Assembly (NCBI RefSeq): GCF_900110775.1
Contig: NZ_FOEP01000020.1
Coordinates: 1 to 49,026 of the forward strand
From: Thalassovita taeanensis
GTDB taxonomy: Bacteria > Pseudomonadota > Alphaproteobacteria > Rhodobacterales > Rhodobacteraceae
Reading direction: 5' to 3'
Length of the DNA stretch: 49,026 bases
Each line of letters begins with the position of its first letter. Position 1 is the first letter of the stretch. The notes below the pieces were generated by a model. That model was not told the DNA's origin. It ran no database searches and was given only the letters and a program-made list of their open reading frames with translations. Made by a program: the position numbers and the translations under genes. Below are positions 8,750 to 18,764 of this stretch, piece after piece.

Positions 8750-9072
8750 CGTGAATCGTCCAACGCATTTAGCGCAGGCGACGAAGCCATCATCCAGCCC
8801 TGAAAGATCGGAATTTGCACGCCCTCTTCATGGATCATCAGATAGGCATAGGCATCGCCCGCTGGGTTGCCCTGCGGATAGCGGCATTCCCCCAGTTCGA
8901 TCCTAAGCCGACCAAAGGCCGCCCTGCCGCCGGTATCCAGCTCGATATCCGTGGTCTGCGCATTGACCTTGTCCAGCCCACGCAACACTGCGCCACGCCC
9001 AACGCTGACCTCCTCGGCCAAGGTCGCCGTTCCTGCCAGCAGAGACAGCAGTAGCGCCGCCGCGCATTTCAT
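8713..9072 (-). CDS. DUF2155 domain secreted protein
   Basis: 119 residues with a cleavable signal peptide (MKCAAALLLSLLAGTATLAEE). The mature part VLRGLDKVNAQTTDIEL, GRLRIELGECRYP and FQGWMMASSPALNALDDSRYDVWVIRC matches DUF2155, an alphaproteobacterial periplasmic family of unknown function. It overlaps the mlaD stop by 4 bases, so it is translated with mlaD. Position after mlaD suggests an envelope role; this is inference. Its last 37 bases are antisense to the end of aat. Confidence 0.85.
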   Translation of the reverse strand: MKCAAALLLSLLAGTATLAEEVSVGRGAVLRGLDKVNAQTTDIELDTGGRAAFGRLRIELGECRYPQGNPAGDAYAYLMIHEEGVQIPIFQGWMMASSPALNALDDSRYDVWVIRCKTS

Positions 9073-9527
9073 TGCGGCGCCGTGTCCGACGAACCGGACA
9101 CAAACTTCATCAGCAACGAGATCAGAGAGACCGAGCCCTGAGTATCTTCGACCTCATCTCCCGCTGCGAAATTGAACGGTGAACCGCCCGGCACAATCTC
9201 AACAAAGTTACCGCCCAGCAGCCCTTCGGAGGAGATGATAACAGCGCTGTCGTCCGGGATTTCAATTCCGTCCTGTACAGAAATAGTCGTGTCAGCCCGG
9301 AAGGTTTCAGGGTTCAGCGCGATATCGGTAACAGTGCCAATCTTGACCCCGGCCAAACGCACATCAGTGCCAACCGTAATCCCCTCCAACGAGCGGAACG
9401 ATGCATTCAGCCCATAACCACCGGATTTGCCTGAGAACCCGGCCAGCTGTCCAGCATAAATGATAAACCCGATCGCCACGGCCAGAACCGCCGCACCGAC
9501 CAGAACCTCGGTTTTGTTTTCCGACAT
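9069..9527 (-). CDS. mlaD: MlaD-type phospholipid transport substrate-binding protein
   Basis: 152 residues. One N-terminal transmembrane helix (VLVGAAVLAVAIGFIIYAG) anchors a periplasmic MCE domain (GLNASFRSLEGITVGTDVRLAGVKIGTV, then SSEGLLGGNFVEI). MlaD forms the hexameric ring of the Mla ABC system that moves phospholipids between the membranes. The start MSENKTEVL is chosen because the longer frame adds an unrelated Arg-rich leader. The ABC partners mlaE/mlaF are not in the window, so the gene is split from them. It sits 10 bases after the NDUFA12-type gene. Confidence 0.9.
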   Translation of the reverse strand: MSENKTEVLVGAAVLAVAIGFIIYAGQLAGFSGKSGGYGLNASFRSLEGITVGTDVRLAGVKIGTVTDIALNPETFRADTTISVQDGIEIPDDSAVIISSEGLLGGNFVEIVPGGSPFNFAAGDEVEDTQGSVSLISLLMKFVSGSSDTAPQ

Positions 9528-9537
9528 AATGCCTGCC

Positions 9538-9921
9538 TTATTCGGGCGACCACGCCTCGTAATCGCTGCGCTCCGCCGGTTGTGCGCGGCGGATTGATCC
9601 GGTCGGCGCATAAGCCAGCGCCGATCCGGTCAAGTTGACCTGATGCGGCTTTTCCCAAGGCTTGTGCACCATCGGCTTGTCAGTCGGCGCATCTTTATAG
9701 GTGTGATGCAGCCATCCATGCCAATCGGGGCTAACCCGGCTGGCTTCGATCTCGCCATTATAGATAACCCAGCGACGCTTGCCATCTTTGGTGGTGTAGA
9801 AGATGTTGCCCTGCTCATCCTCGCCTACTTTGACACCCTTGCGCCAAGTGTAAAGCTGTGTGTTCAGGGTCTGCCCGTCCCACCAAGTGAATGCGCGCAA
9901 AATGGTATTCAGAATGCCCAT
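9538..9921 (-). CDS. NADH:ubiquinone oxidoreductase NDUFA12-type subunit
   Basis: 127 residues. The sequence ([32 protein letters not shown], then [25 protein letters not shown] and [18 protein letters not shown]) is the bacterial homologue of the mitochondrial complex I accessory subunit NDUFA12/B17.2. This is a hallmark of alphaproteobacteria. It should sit at the membrane near the Q-module interface. The ATG at 9921 begins the conserved domain; the upstream 28 codons are not conserved-looking. It is the first gene of the NDUFA12-mlaD-DUF2155 transcript. Confidence 0.92.
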   Translation of the reverse strand: MGILNTILRAFTWWDGQTLNTQLYTWRKGVKVGEDEQGNIFYTTKDGKRRWVIYNGEIEASRVSPDWHGWLHHTYKDAPTDKPMVHKPWEKPHQVNLTGSALAYAPTGSIRRAQPAERSDYEAWSPE

Positions 9922-9990
9922 CGGTCTCTCCGCAATGCCTTGCCTTGATATGTACCATATGACGACAAAGGTCCAGTGGCTCTGCGCCAT

Positions 9991-10016
9991 GAAAAAGGCG
10001 GGCAACCGCCCGCCTT
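9991..10016 (-). terminator. Intrinsic terminator after clpX
   Basis: On the minus strand a 9-bp GC-rich stem (9995-10003 with 10008-10016, 4-nt loop) runs into TTTTT (9996-9992). It follows the clpX stop by about 22 bases. Confidence 0.85.
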
Positions 10017-10038
10017 AATGTATGATATCGTTGTCGAG

Positions 10039-11304
<1,266 letters not shown>

Positions 11305-11406
11305 TTCGTCCCTTTCAGGCCTCGTCTCGCACTATCTACGGCTTTGCAGCCGCCCCAAGTTCCTTGGGCACACAGCTTAGGGCACGCCCCTCGCCGCCAC
11401 AATGTC

Positions 11407-11438
11407 AAAAACGCCCCGCATACGATGACGCAGGGCGT
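11407..11438 (-). terminator. Terminator or attenuator between clpP and clpX
   Basis: On the minus strand ACGCCC (11438-11433) pairs with GGGCGT (11416-11411), runs directly into TTTTT, and lies 7 bases past the clpP stop. The loop is long (16 nt). A second small hairpin, CCCAAG-TTC-CTTGGG, is at 11354-11368. These may uncouple clpX from clpP. Confidence 0.55.
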
Positions 11439-11444
11439 CGTTGG

Positions 11445-12077
11445 TTATTCGGCCTCTTCGCCGGTTTTGGCACGGCTTTCGACGATCTCGTCGATCAGCC
11501 CCCAGTCTTTGGCTTCCTCAGGCGACATGAAGTTGTCGCGCTCAAGGGCGGCCTCAACCTTTTCAAGGGTCTGCCCGGTATGCTTCACGTAAATCTCGTT
11601 CAGGCGCGTCTTCAGTTTCTGGGTTTCCTGCGCATGGATCATGATGTCCGTCGCCTGCCCCTGGTACCCGCCTGAAGGCTGGTGCACCATGACGCGGCTG
11701 TTGGGCAGCGAAAACCGCATTCCCGCCGCACCGGCCGTCAGCAACAACGACCCCATCGAGGCCGCCTGCCCGATCACCAGGGTCGACACCTTCGGCTTGA
11801 TATATTGCATTGTGTCGTAAATCGACAGACCGCTGGTGACCACGCCACCGGGGCTGTTGATGTACATGCTGATTTCCTTGGTCGGATTTTCCGCCTCAAG
11901 GTGCAGCAGCTGGGCCACGATCAGGCTGGACATCCCATCATGCACCGGACCGGACAAAAAGATGATCCGCTCCTTCAGCAGGCGCGAGAAAATGTCATAG
12001 GCCCGCTCCCCGCGGCTGGTTTGTTCAACCACCATCGGAACCAGAGTGTTCATGTAGGTATCAATTGGGTCTGTCAT
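11445..12077 (-). CDS. clpP: ATP-dependent Clp protease proteolytic subunit
   Basis: 210 residues. It is the serine peptidase that forms the tetradecameric chamber of ClpXP. The catalytic Ser is in [11 protein letters not shown] (about residue 105), the His in [12 protein letters not shown] (about 130), and the Asp follows in the usual spacing. The N-terminal processing loop ([26 protein letters not shown]) is standard. It is upstream of clpX as in most alphaproteobacteria. Confidence 0.98.
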   Translation of the reverse strand: MTDPIDTYMNTLVPMVVEQTSRGERAYDIFSRLLKERIIFLSGPVHDGMSSLIVAQLLHLEAENPTKEISMYINSPGGVVTSGLSIYDTMQYIKPKVSTLVIGQAASMGSLLLTAGAAGMRFSLPNSRVMVHQPSGGYQGQATDIMIHAQETQKLKTRLNEIYVKHTGQTLEKVEAALERDNFMSPEEAKDWGLIDEIVESRAKTGEEAE

Positions 12078-12242
12078 ATCCGCCTGCCTGCTGCTGTCTC
12101 ATGCACCCTTACCAATCAGGTGCTAACGGAGTCTTAGTCGTGCACCCGGAGAGCCGCAAGGGGAGCAGGCCAAATTAGCTGTTTCCGCGAGGAAGGAGGG
12201 TGGTTGCAACGATCACAAATACGCGCGGTACATGTGATCGTC

Positions 12243-12288
12243 AAAAAATGCGGGACAGGGCGGGGCCGGTCGACCCCGCCCCGCCCGC
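12243..12288 (-). terminator. Intrinsic terminator after soxD
   Basis: On the minus strand an outer 5-bp stem (12284-12288 with 12250-12254) and a perfect inner 8-bp GC stem (12274-12281 with 12258-12265) are followed after one base by TTTTTT (12248-12243). It begins about 9 bases after the soxD stop and closes the sox transcript. Confidence 0.85.
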
Positions 12289-12296
12289 GATCTTGC

Positions 12297-13358
12297 TTAT
12301 TGCGAGAACGATTTCAGATATTCCGTGACCGCTTCGATATCCTTGTCCTTCTTCAGACCGGCAAAGGACATTTTGGTCTTGGCGATATAGGACTTGGGTT
12401 TGCTAAGGAACTCGGCCAAAGCCTCTTCAGTCCAGACCTGTCCCCCCTCGCCCATCTCGACGATGGTTTTGGAGTATTTGAAGCCCTCTTCGCCGCCCAA
12501 AGTCCGACCAATCAGATGATTCAGCTGTGGGCCCACCTTGTTCGCAGCACCTTCGCCAACCTGATGGCACGCTTTGCACTTCTTGAACACCTTCTTGCCT
12601 GCGTCCACCAACTCCGGATCAAGTGCAACGACTACAGGTTCTGCTACAACTGGTTCCGCAGCAACAGGTTCTGCCGCAGCTTCTTCCTCAGCCGCTGGCG
12701 CCATTTCGGCCGCAGCCTCGTCGCCCGCGACATCCGGCGTCACGTCCAAAACGGCCGCCCGCATTGTGACCTTCACCTCTGCCTTGCAATTTTCCATGCA
12801 CGGCGCCTGCGAGAACTGCGGATATTCGGTCTCAGCACGATCATCTATGATGAACCCATCGGCGTTGGGCATTTCCACATCCAGAAACGTCTCTTTCGAC
12901 AGCACGAAATCGTCGTCCACCATATCGTTGGAATACAGAATATACGCCACGATCGCATAGACCTCGTCCGGGGTCAGTGTCTGAGCATTGCCGAACGGCA
13001 TCGACCGGTTGATATAGTCCCACGTCGTCGACAGATACGGCCAATACGACCCCACCGTTTTCAGCGGATCGTCGCGGTCTAGTGTGCCCATGCCCCCGGC
13101 CAGCTTCGGCCAGTTGTCGACACCTTCGGCGAACTCACCGTGGCACATGGCGCAGTTATCGGAAAAGATCGTCTCGCCGTCCTCGACGGATCCCGTTCCT
13201 TCAGGCAAACCAAGCCCGTCAGGGCGCACATCATGGTTCCACGCGGCAACTTCCTCGGGCAGTGCAGCCCGTCCCAGCCCCAGCTTTTCCGCCAGAACCG
13301 GGCTTGCGACCAATGCGGCCAAAGCCGTGGTGATCACTAGTTTACGATACTTCGACAT
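12297..13358 (-). CDS. soxD: SoxD, diheme cytochrome c subunit of sulfane dehydrogenase
   Basis: 353 residues. SoxCD oxidises the sulfane sulfur held on SoxY, giving six electrons to cytochrome c. A signal peptide (MSKYRKLVITTALAALVASPVLA) exports it. The first heme motif is CAMCH (about residue 70) with GGMG downstream. An Ala/Glu/Pro/Val linker (about 215-245) follows, then the second heme motif CKACH in a typical cytochrome c domain ending SYIAKTKMSFAGLKKDKDIEAVTEYL. The start overlaps the soxC end by 17 bases, so the two subunits are translationally linked. It is the last sox gene on this strand. Confidence 0.95.
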   Translation of the reverse strand: MSKYRKLVITTALAALVASPVLAEKLGLGRAALPEEVAAWNHDVRPDGLGLPEGTGSVEDGETIFSDNCAMCHGEFAEGVDNWPKLAGGMGTLDRDDPLKTVGSYWPYLSTTWDYINRSMPFGNAQTLTPDEVYAIVAYILYSNDMVDDDFVLSKETFLDVEMPNADGFIIDDRAETEYPQFSQAPCMENCKAEVKVTMRAAVLDVTPDVAGDEAAAEMAPAAEEEAAAEPVAAEPVVAEPVVVALDPELVDAGKKVFKKCKACHQVGEGAANKVGPQLNHLIGRTLGGEEGFKYSKTIVEMGEGGQVWTEEALAEFLSKPKSYIAKTKMSFAGLKKDKDIEAVTEYLKSFSQ

Positions 13359-14613
13359 TCTCTGCCTCCCCGTTCGGTTTCACCCACCAGGTCTGGATAC
13401 AATTGTTGTGATAGATCGAGTTCAGCCCGCGTACTTCGCGCAGCTGCGTCTTCGTGGGCTGCACATAGCCAGTGCTGTCCTTGGCGCGGCTTTGCAGGAA
13501 CATCTCCGAGCCGTCCCAGTCATGATCCAGATAGAACCGGGTCAGAGCCATGTCCTGACCGGGGGCAGCCAGCCGCGCCTCTTTCCAGTTCTTGCCGCCA
13601 TCGATCGACACATCGACGCCAGTGATCGCGCCACGGCCCGACCACGCCAAGCCAGTGATGACCAGCGGCCCCTTGCCATGAGTGATCGGCATCTGCGGGC
13701 TGGGGCTGGTGACGACGGATTTCGCATCCATCACCCAAGTCCATTTGCGGCTAGTGCCATCTTCCAGCGTGTCAGTGTACTTGCTGGTCTCTTCGCGGCT
13801 TTCCCAAGGCGCATCACCCACTTCGATGCGGCGCAGCCACTTGACCCACATGTTACCTTCCCAGCCGGGCACGCACAAACGCACCGGATAGCCATGCTCC
13901 ATGCGCAGCGCCTCGCCATTGGCCTTGAAGGCGACAAGGCAGTCGTCCATCGCTTTTTCCAGCGGGATCGAGCGCGCGTTTGACGAAGCATCTGCGCCTT
14001 CGACCATCACCCACTTGCCCTCGGGCTTAACGCCCGCCTCTTCCAGCAGAGTGCGCAGAGTGACACCGGTATATTCCATGTTGTGGATCATACCATGTGT
14101 GAACTGCGACCCGTTCAGCTGTGCGCCCGCCCATTCCATGCCGGTGTTGGCGGCGCATTCCAGGAAATAGGTGCGGGTGACGCGCGGGAAGCGTTCCAGG
14201 TCAGCATAGGTGAAAACCAGCTCCCGATCGACCAAGCCATTAATCATCAAGCGGAAGTCTTCCTTGCGCAGCTCAATCGCCCCCGAATGGTGACGCTCAA
14301 ACGCGCAGCCTTGCGGTGTGATCGTGCCATCCAATGCATGGATCGGCGTGAAGTTGATCGAGCTGATCGTATCAGCCGTCAGCCATTCCACATTGCGCCG
14401 CACCACATCCGATTCAAACTGAATCGGCAGACCGTACGGCGTGGCATCCACGCCCTCGCCAGTGGCCTGCGCCCATTCTTGTTTCTCGGTAATCAACGGG
14501 TCGGGACCGGCGGCACTGGCCGCGGTGGCTCCGGCAATCGCGCCACCCGACGCCAATGCCCCTTGCAGGAACGCGCGCCGCGACGGGGGTTTGCCTTTGA
14601 AGCGGACTGTCAT
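13342..14613 (-). CDS. soxC: SoxC, molybdenum cofactor subunit of sulfane dehydrogenase
   Basis: 423 residues. A Tat signal with SRRAFLQG near residue 11 exports the folded molybdoprotein. The oxidoreductase molybdopterin-binding domain carries the Mo-ligating Cys in YFLECAANTGMEWAG, and the C-terminal Mo-co dimerisation domain follows (GRGAITGVDVSIDGGKNW). Its start lies 82 bases after soxB. This gap contains a perfect ATTC-N8-GAAT palindrome, so soxCD may have its own SoxR-controlled promoter. GGAGG stands before the ATG. Confidence 0.96.
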   Translation of the reverse strand: MTVRFKGKPPSRRAFLQGALASGGAIAGATAASAAGPDPLITEKQEWAQATGEGVDATPYGLPIQFESDVVRRNVEWLTADTISSINFTPIHALDGTITPQGCAFERHHSGAIELRKEDFRLMINGLVDRELVFTYADLERFPRVTRTYFLECAANTGMEWAGAQLNGSQFTHGMIHNMEYTGVTLRTLLEEAGVKPEGKWVMVEGADASSNARSIPLEKAMDDCLVAFKANGEALRMEHGYPVRLCVPGWEGNMWVKWLRRIEVGDAPWESREETSKYTDTLEDGTSRKWTWVMDAKSVVTSPSPQMPITHGKGPLVITGLAWSGRGAITGVDVSIDGGKNWKEARLAAPGQDMALTRFYLDHDWDGSEMFLQSRAKDSTGYVQPTKTQLREVRGLNSIYHNNCIQTWWVKPNGEAENVEVS

Positions 14614-14638
14614 CTGTCTTTGCCTCCTATTAGATAAT

Positions 14639-14660
14639 CAAATTCGTTTTTATGAATTTG
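14639..14660. promoter_or_regulatory. SoxR/SqrR-type operator between soxB and soxC
   Basis: CAAATTC-N8-GAATTTG, a perfect 7+7 inverted repeat containing ATTC-N8-GAAT. This is the pattern I recall for the persulfide-sensing ArsR protein SqrR. The same CAAATTC-N8-GAATTT element recurs upstream of soxX. It lies 25 bases before soxC on the minus strand. A TTTACA (minus-strand reading of 14674-14669) just upstream could be a -35 whose -10 would fall inside the repeat. Confidence 0.65.
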
Positions 14661-14695
14661 ATGCGGACTGTAAAGCGTAAATTGGCATTTAGGGC

Positions 14696-16393
14696 TTAAG
14701 CCCCCACCACCGTGACGCTGTTATTGGGGGCAACTGTGACAGTGCCCTGCTTGCGAATGTGATTTTCGACCACATCCCAAATCTGTGGGCCCTCGGTGCC
14801 CTCGTTGACGCTCGCCCAACCGGCCACGACATAGCTCTTGGCCGGGTCGATCCGTTCGCCGGTCTTCAGCAGGGTCATCTCGCTGATCCGCTCGCCCTGC
14901 GGCTTATTGATGTCGATCCGGTATCCCATGCCGCCAATCCGCACCATGTCGCCGCCTTGTTGATAATAAGGGTCGGAGTTGAACAGGTTGTCGGCAACAT
15001 CTTCCAGAATGACGTTGATGAATTCCCCAGTCATTTCAGACCGATACGCCTGGCCATAGGTCATGCTGGTGACGTTCCAAATATCTTCGCGCGTGATATC
15101 CTGCCCCGGCAGAATGCTCGGGCCCCAGCGCACACCGGGCGACATCGCAATATCCGCCTCACGTTCGCTCAGAAGCGCATCGCAAATCAGATCGTCCCAA
15201 GTGCCGTTGAAGTTGCCGCGACGATACAGCAGGCTGTCGGTCTGGCCGATCACCTCGCTCATCGCGTCCTCATACGGCGCGCGCTGCGCGTCGATCACCG
15301 CAGCCACTTCTTTGTCGCTCTCGATCACGTCACTGAAAATCGGGATCAGCTTGTGGCGGAAGCCCATCATCCGGCCATCGCGCACATCCAGATCGATCCG
15401 CGATACGAATTTCCCGTTCGATCCCGACGCGATGATGATGGTTTCACCAACCAGAACCGGCTCGGGCAGCGCGTCATGCGTGTGCCCGGACAGAATCACA
15501 TCAAGCCCCTTCACCCGGCTCGCCATCTTCTTGTCGACGTCGAAACCGTTATGGCTCAACAGCACGACCAGCTCGGCGCCCTCGGCCTTCACCTCGTCCA
15601 CAACCTCCTGCATCCGCTCATCACGAATACCAAAGCTGTATTCCGGGAACATCCAACGCGGGTTGGCGATGGGCATATAGGGAAACGCCTGCCCGATGAC
15701 GGCGATTTTCACACCGCCCCGCTCGAACATCTTGTAGGGCGCGAAATCTTCGGCCGGCTCATCCCACTCAGCGTCGAAAATATTCGCCCCTAGCGCTGCA
15801 AACGGCAGATCCTGCACCAATTCGCGCACCCGGTCACCGCCCAGCGTGAATTCCCAGTGGAACGTCATCGCATCCGGCTTCAGCACGTTCATCACGTTGA
15901 CCATGTCCTGGCCCTCGGTGTGATAGCAGGTGTACGACCCGTGCCACGTATCGCCGCCATCCAGCAGCAGCGCATCGGGGCGCGCAGCGCGGATCGAATT
16001 GATCACAGTGGCCACGCGGTCCAGCCCGCCAACCTTGCCATAACCCTGCGCCAGAGATGTAAAATCATTATAGCTCAGCGCATAAGCCGAGGCGCTGCCA
16101 TCTTCGATCCCGTACATCTTGCGGAAATCGGCGCCGGTCACATGCGGCACCTGCCCTTTCGCACTGCCGACCCCCAGATTGATCTCCGGTTCGCGAAAAT
16201 AAATCGGTTTCAGCTGAGCGTGAATATCGGTGACGTGGATCAGGCTGACATTGCCGAACGTATCAAAGTCCAACAGCTGATCCTGGGTCAGCTTCTGCTG
16301 CGCCGCCAAACGGGCCCAGTTGCCAAATCCAGATGCGCCCAGCATCGCGGATGCGGCCATACTTACCTGTAAAAAATCGCGGCGAGAGATCAT
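14696..16393 (-). CDS. soxB: SoxB, thiosulfohydrolase
   Basis: 565 residues. SoxB hydrolytically releases sulfate from the Cys-S-sulfonate on SoxY. The Tat motif SRRDFLQ starts the chain. The 5'-nucleotidase-like dimanganese site is seen as LIHVTDIHAQ (Asp, His), LLDGGDTWHGS, LLSHNGFD and LSGHTHDA. The C-terminal 5'-nucleotidase domain follows (GNFNGTWDDLICDALLSEREADIA). It is separated from soxA by 140 bases that hold a hairpin. Confidence 0.97.
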   Translation of the reverse strand: MISRRDFLQVSMAASAMLGASGFGNWARLAAQQKLTQDQLLDFDTFGNVSLIHVTDIHAQLKPIYFREPEINLGVGSAKGQVPHVTGADFRKMYGIEDGSASAYALSYNDFTSLAQGYGKVGGLDRVATVINSIRAARPDALLLDGGDTWHGSYTCYHTEGQDMVNVMNVLKPDAMTFHWEFTLGGDRVRELVQDLPFAALGANIFDAEWDEPAEDFAPYKMFERGGVKIAVIGQAFPYMPIANPRWMFPEYSFGIRDERMQEVVDEVKAEGAELVVLLSHNGFDVDKKMASRVKGLDVILSGHTHDALPEPVLVGETIIIASGSNGKFVSRIDLDVRDGRMMGFRHKLIPIFSDVIESDKEVAAVIDAQRAPYEDAMSEVIGQTDSLLYRRGNFNGTWDDLICDALLSEREADIAMSPGVRWGPSILPGQDITREDIWNVTSMTYGQAYRSEMTGEFINVILEDVADNLFNSDPYYQQGGDMVRIGGMGYRIDINKPQGERISEMTLLKTGERIDPAKSYVVAGWASVNEGTEGPQIWDVVENHIRKQGTVTVAPNNSVTVVGA

Positions 16394-16500
16394 GGCTCTA
16401 AACTCCGAGCAGTTAAAGTGGTCACATGCCCCTCGCGATGATCGCCAGAGGTCAGGCCATTTTGGCCTTAGTTTTCAAAATGTTGCGATCGTTTCGAGGG

Positions 16501-16525
16501 TGTGGGGCAGCAGCGCCGCCCCACA
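16501..16525 (-). other. Hairpin between soxA and soxB
   Basis: TGTGGGGC (16501-16508) pairs perfectly with GCCCCACA (16518-16525) around a 9-nt loop. It begins 8 bases after the soxA stop and is not followed by a T-run on the sox strand. It may stabilise the soxXYZA 3' end or attenuate read-through into soxBCD. Confidence 0.45.
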
Positions 16526-16533
16526 ACATTCGC

Positions 16534-17388
16534 TTAGTTCCGCACCGAAGGCGCGGCGACCGACAGGCCATTGCCGCGGCTGGCAACGTACAGTTCCAGC
16601 GCTACAAACTCGGGGCTACCGGGTTTATAGGTCTCTGCCCGCGTATCGCGCACACAGCCCTTGAACCGTGCGTGAACCGAGTTCAACTTGGCATTCTTCA
16701 GACGGTACGCCGGAAAGCCGTTGGTCTGGCCTTGGCTCAGGTGGTCGGCGCGGATCATGTTGCCATAGTTCTGCTCGTGGCAGTTGGCGCAGGACAGATC
16801 CAGCTGACCGGTGCGGGCATAGTACAGTTCTTTACCCTGCTCCCAAGTCGCCTGCACGGGGCCGTCGATCGCAACGTTGACCGGCATCCCACGCGATTGC
16901 AGCGAAATCAGCGCGACCATGTCGGTGATATCCCCACCGTCATATTTCCACGCCTTGGCCCCCATACGATTTTCGCGGCAGTCGTTGATCTGCGCCTCCA
17001 TCGTGCGAACCTGCTGCGCCGCGTCATTCCACTTGGGATAAACCGCGCGAACGCCCTTCATGCTCTGCTCAACACCGTCGTGGCACGAAGCGCAGGATTT
17101 GCCCTCGGACCCGTCAACAGTGTTCCAGACCTCGGCCGCAGCCTCGACCGCCAGCATGCCGGGGTTGTCGAAGTCATCCATCTCCAAAGCCTGAGTTTCG
17201 TCAGCCCGGAAATGCCAGCCCGACATGACCTCGTCCAGCGCGCCGTCCAGATGGGCGGGGGCCGGGGCCTTGGTCACAAGCTCGGTCTCGCCATTGACGA
17301 TCAGAACATCATCGTCCGCATCCGCAGCCGCAAATGTCGGAACCGACAAAAGCAGCGCAGCGATTGCAGTCATTGGCTTGAAATTCAT
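16534..17388 (-). CDS. soxA: SoxA, L-cysteine S-thiosulfotransferase diheme subunit
   Basis: 284 residues. With SoxX it attaches thiosulfate to SoxY. A signal peptide (MNFKPMTAIAALLLSVPTFA) is followed by two c-type heme motifs, CASCH (about residue 98) and CANCH (about 200), so it is the diheme form. The active-site Cys that becomes the persulfide heme ligand is in RFKGCVRDTR near residue 246. It follows soxZ after 62 bases. Confidence 0.97.
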   Translation of the reverse strand: MNFKPMTAIAALLLSVPTFAAADADDDVLIVNGETELVTKAPAPAHLDGALDEVMSGWHFRADETQALEMDDFDNPGMLAVEAAAEVWNTVDGSEGKSCASCHDGVEQSMKGVRAVYPKWNDAAQQVRTMEAQINDCRENRMGAKAWKYDGGDITDMVALISLQSRGMPVNVAIDGPVQATWEQGKELYYARTGQLDLSCANCHEQNYGNMIRADHLSQGQTNGFPAYRLKNAKLNSVHARFKGCVRDTRAETYKPGSPEFVALELYVASRGNGLSVAAPSVRN

Positions 17389-17450
17389 CTAGCTTCCTCC
17401 CTATAGCGACCCTGCTCCACAAGGGAACAGGGCGCCTTTTTTTGATATCC

Positions 17451-17780
17451 TTAGCCGACCTTGACCGACTTGGTTTCTTCGTAGACCGAGCCATCATCGT
17501 CGTACCAGGTGAACTTCAGATCGCCTGTTTCCGGGATCGTGGCTTCGAACTCGAAATACGGGTTGGTCGAGATCGCCGACTCCATCGTCACATCGATAAC
17601 GCTCTTGCCGTTGAACTCGCAGGTAAAGCGATTGATGATCGACCGCGGGATCTTATTGCCCGCCTTGTCCTTACGCTGACCCGATTCCATCTGGTGGCTG
17701 ATCAGGGTCTTGAGAACGACCACCTCACCGGCAGCTGCCGATTTGGGGGCTTTGACGCGGGGTTTTACACCTTCTGCCAT
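17451..17780 (-). CDS. soxZ: SoxZ, sulfur carrier complex subunit
   Basis: 109 residues with no signal peptide; it is exported with SoxY. The sequence (RVKAPKSAAAGEVVVLKTLISHQMESGQRKD, then NRFTCEFNGKSVIDV and FEFEATIPETGDLKFTWYDDDGSVYEETKSVKV) is canonical SoxZ. AGGAG stands 8 bases before the ATG. It lies 24 bases downstream of soxY. Confidence 0.97.
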   Translation of the reverse strand: MAEGVKPRVKAPKSAAAGEVVVLKTLISHQMESGQRKDKAGNKIPRSIINRFTCEFNGKSVIDVTMESAISTNPYFEFEATIPETGDLKFTWYDDDGSVYEETKSVKVG

Positions 17781-17804
17781 GATATTAACTCCTGTGAACC
17801 TGAA

Positions 17805-18221
17805 TTAGCCGCCGCAGCCGCCGATGGTAACCTTGACGGTCGAACTGGCTTTGGCAAAGCTGCCGTCGGCCATTTTGGCGATTGCCACAACGTCCTGCGT
17901 GCCCGCCAACCGGATTCGGGTCGAGGCAGAGTGCGCCCCGGCCAATTCGCCGAAGTTGAAGGTCGCCACGCCCGGTGTCGGGTTGCCGGTTGCCAGAACC
18001 ATGATGGCCGAGGCGCCCTCTGCTGCCACCGAAATCGGAACAGTGTTCCCATTCTCGGCAATCTCGGGCGCGGTCAGCGTGACGCCGCCCTCTGCAATGT
18101 CCGCACCGCCGGTAAACGCAGCGATGGCATCATCCGTTGCCGCATGTGCCCGGAAAGGCAGCATGGTCAGCGCCATCGCCCCCAGCCCAAGCGCCAGCGT
18201 ATCGCGTCTTGAGAATTCCAT
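17805..18221 (-). CDS. soxY: SoxY, sulfur-carrying subunit
   Basis: 138 residues from the ATG at 18221. SoxY carries the sulfur substrate through the Sox cycle on the Cys of its C-terminal swinging arm, seen here as the terminal GGCGG. The Tat motif FSRRDTLALG is at the N-terminus. The start at 18221 is preferred over the ATG at 18227 because AAGGAG directly abuts the latter but lies 6 bases before the former. It is 28 bases after soxX. Confidence 0.96.
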   Translation of the reverse strand: MEFSRRDTLALGLGAMALTMLPFRAHAATDDAIAAFTGGADIAEGGVTLTAPEIAENGNTVPISVAAEGASAIMVLATGNPTPGVATFNFGELAGAHSASTRIRLAGTQDVVAIAKMADGSFAKASSTVKVTIGGCGG

Positions 18222-18249
18222 ATTCATCTCCTTACTCTTCCGCCGCCTG

Positions 18250-18723
18250 TCACTCTTTCAGAGTGCCCAGGAAAGCGATCACATCTTCAATTTGCTGGGC
18301 CGACAGAAGCGGATCCAGCGGGCCATCAGCAGCCTTGCCGGTATAGGCATTGCCGGGGCGGGTGAACCCGTCGACCTTATAATAGGCAGGCATAACCGTG
18401 CCATCATAGGTCAGTTTGGCATTGCTCAGAATCCCGCGCAGCTCTGCGGCGGTCCAGCGATCGGCCACGCCATCCAGCATCGGACCGACATTGCCCTGAA
18501 AAGGAACATCGGCCAGGGCGGAAATCGAATGACATGCGACGCAGTTGCCCAATTGCTTGGACCCCATGATCTTGGCCCCCTCCTCGGGGTTACCGGCCAT
18601 GCCGCTCAGGGATTGCTCGACGGCGCCGTCTTCAGTGAAGACCACGTCAGCGGGCGCGACCGGATTGGCAAATGCCGCCCCGGCAGCCAGCGTTGCCGCC
18701 AGTGTCAGTGTTGAAAGCCTCAT
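18250..18723 (-). CDS. soxX: SoxX, monoheme cytochrome c of SoxAX
   Basis: 157 residues. A signal peptide (MRLSTLTLAATLAAGAAFA), one heme motif CVACHS (about residue 61) and a C-terminal cytochrome c helix with PAYYKV/GNAYTGK mark SoxX. It receives electrons in the SoxAX reaction. The ATG at 18723 follows GGAGG by 5 bases; the ATG 12 bases upstream overlaps that ribosome site and is rejected. A 150-base gap upstream carries the sox promoter and operator. Confidence 0.94.
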   Translation of the reverse strand: MRLSTLTLAATLAAGAAFANPVAPADVVFTEDGAVEQSLSGMAGNPEEGAKIMGSKQLGNCVACHSISALADVPFQGNVGPMLDGVADRWTAAELRGILSNAKLTYDGTVMPAYYKVDGFTRPGNAYTGKAADGPLDPLLSAQQIEDVIAFLGTLKE

Positions 18724-18764
18724 GTTTCCTCCCATGGCTACCAGTTTTTTTGCTGTGTTAGCTT

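Noticed and set aside
12210-12240. Inverted repeat CGATCACA-N15-TGTGATCG between soxD and clpP
   Set aside because: Arms are in the reverse sense of a CRP site and the loop is long. It lies just past the soxD terminator. I cannot assign a role.
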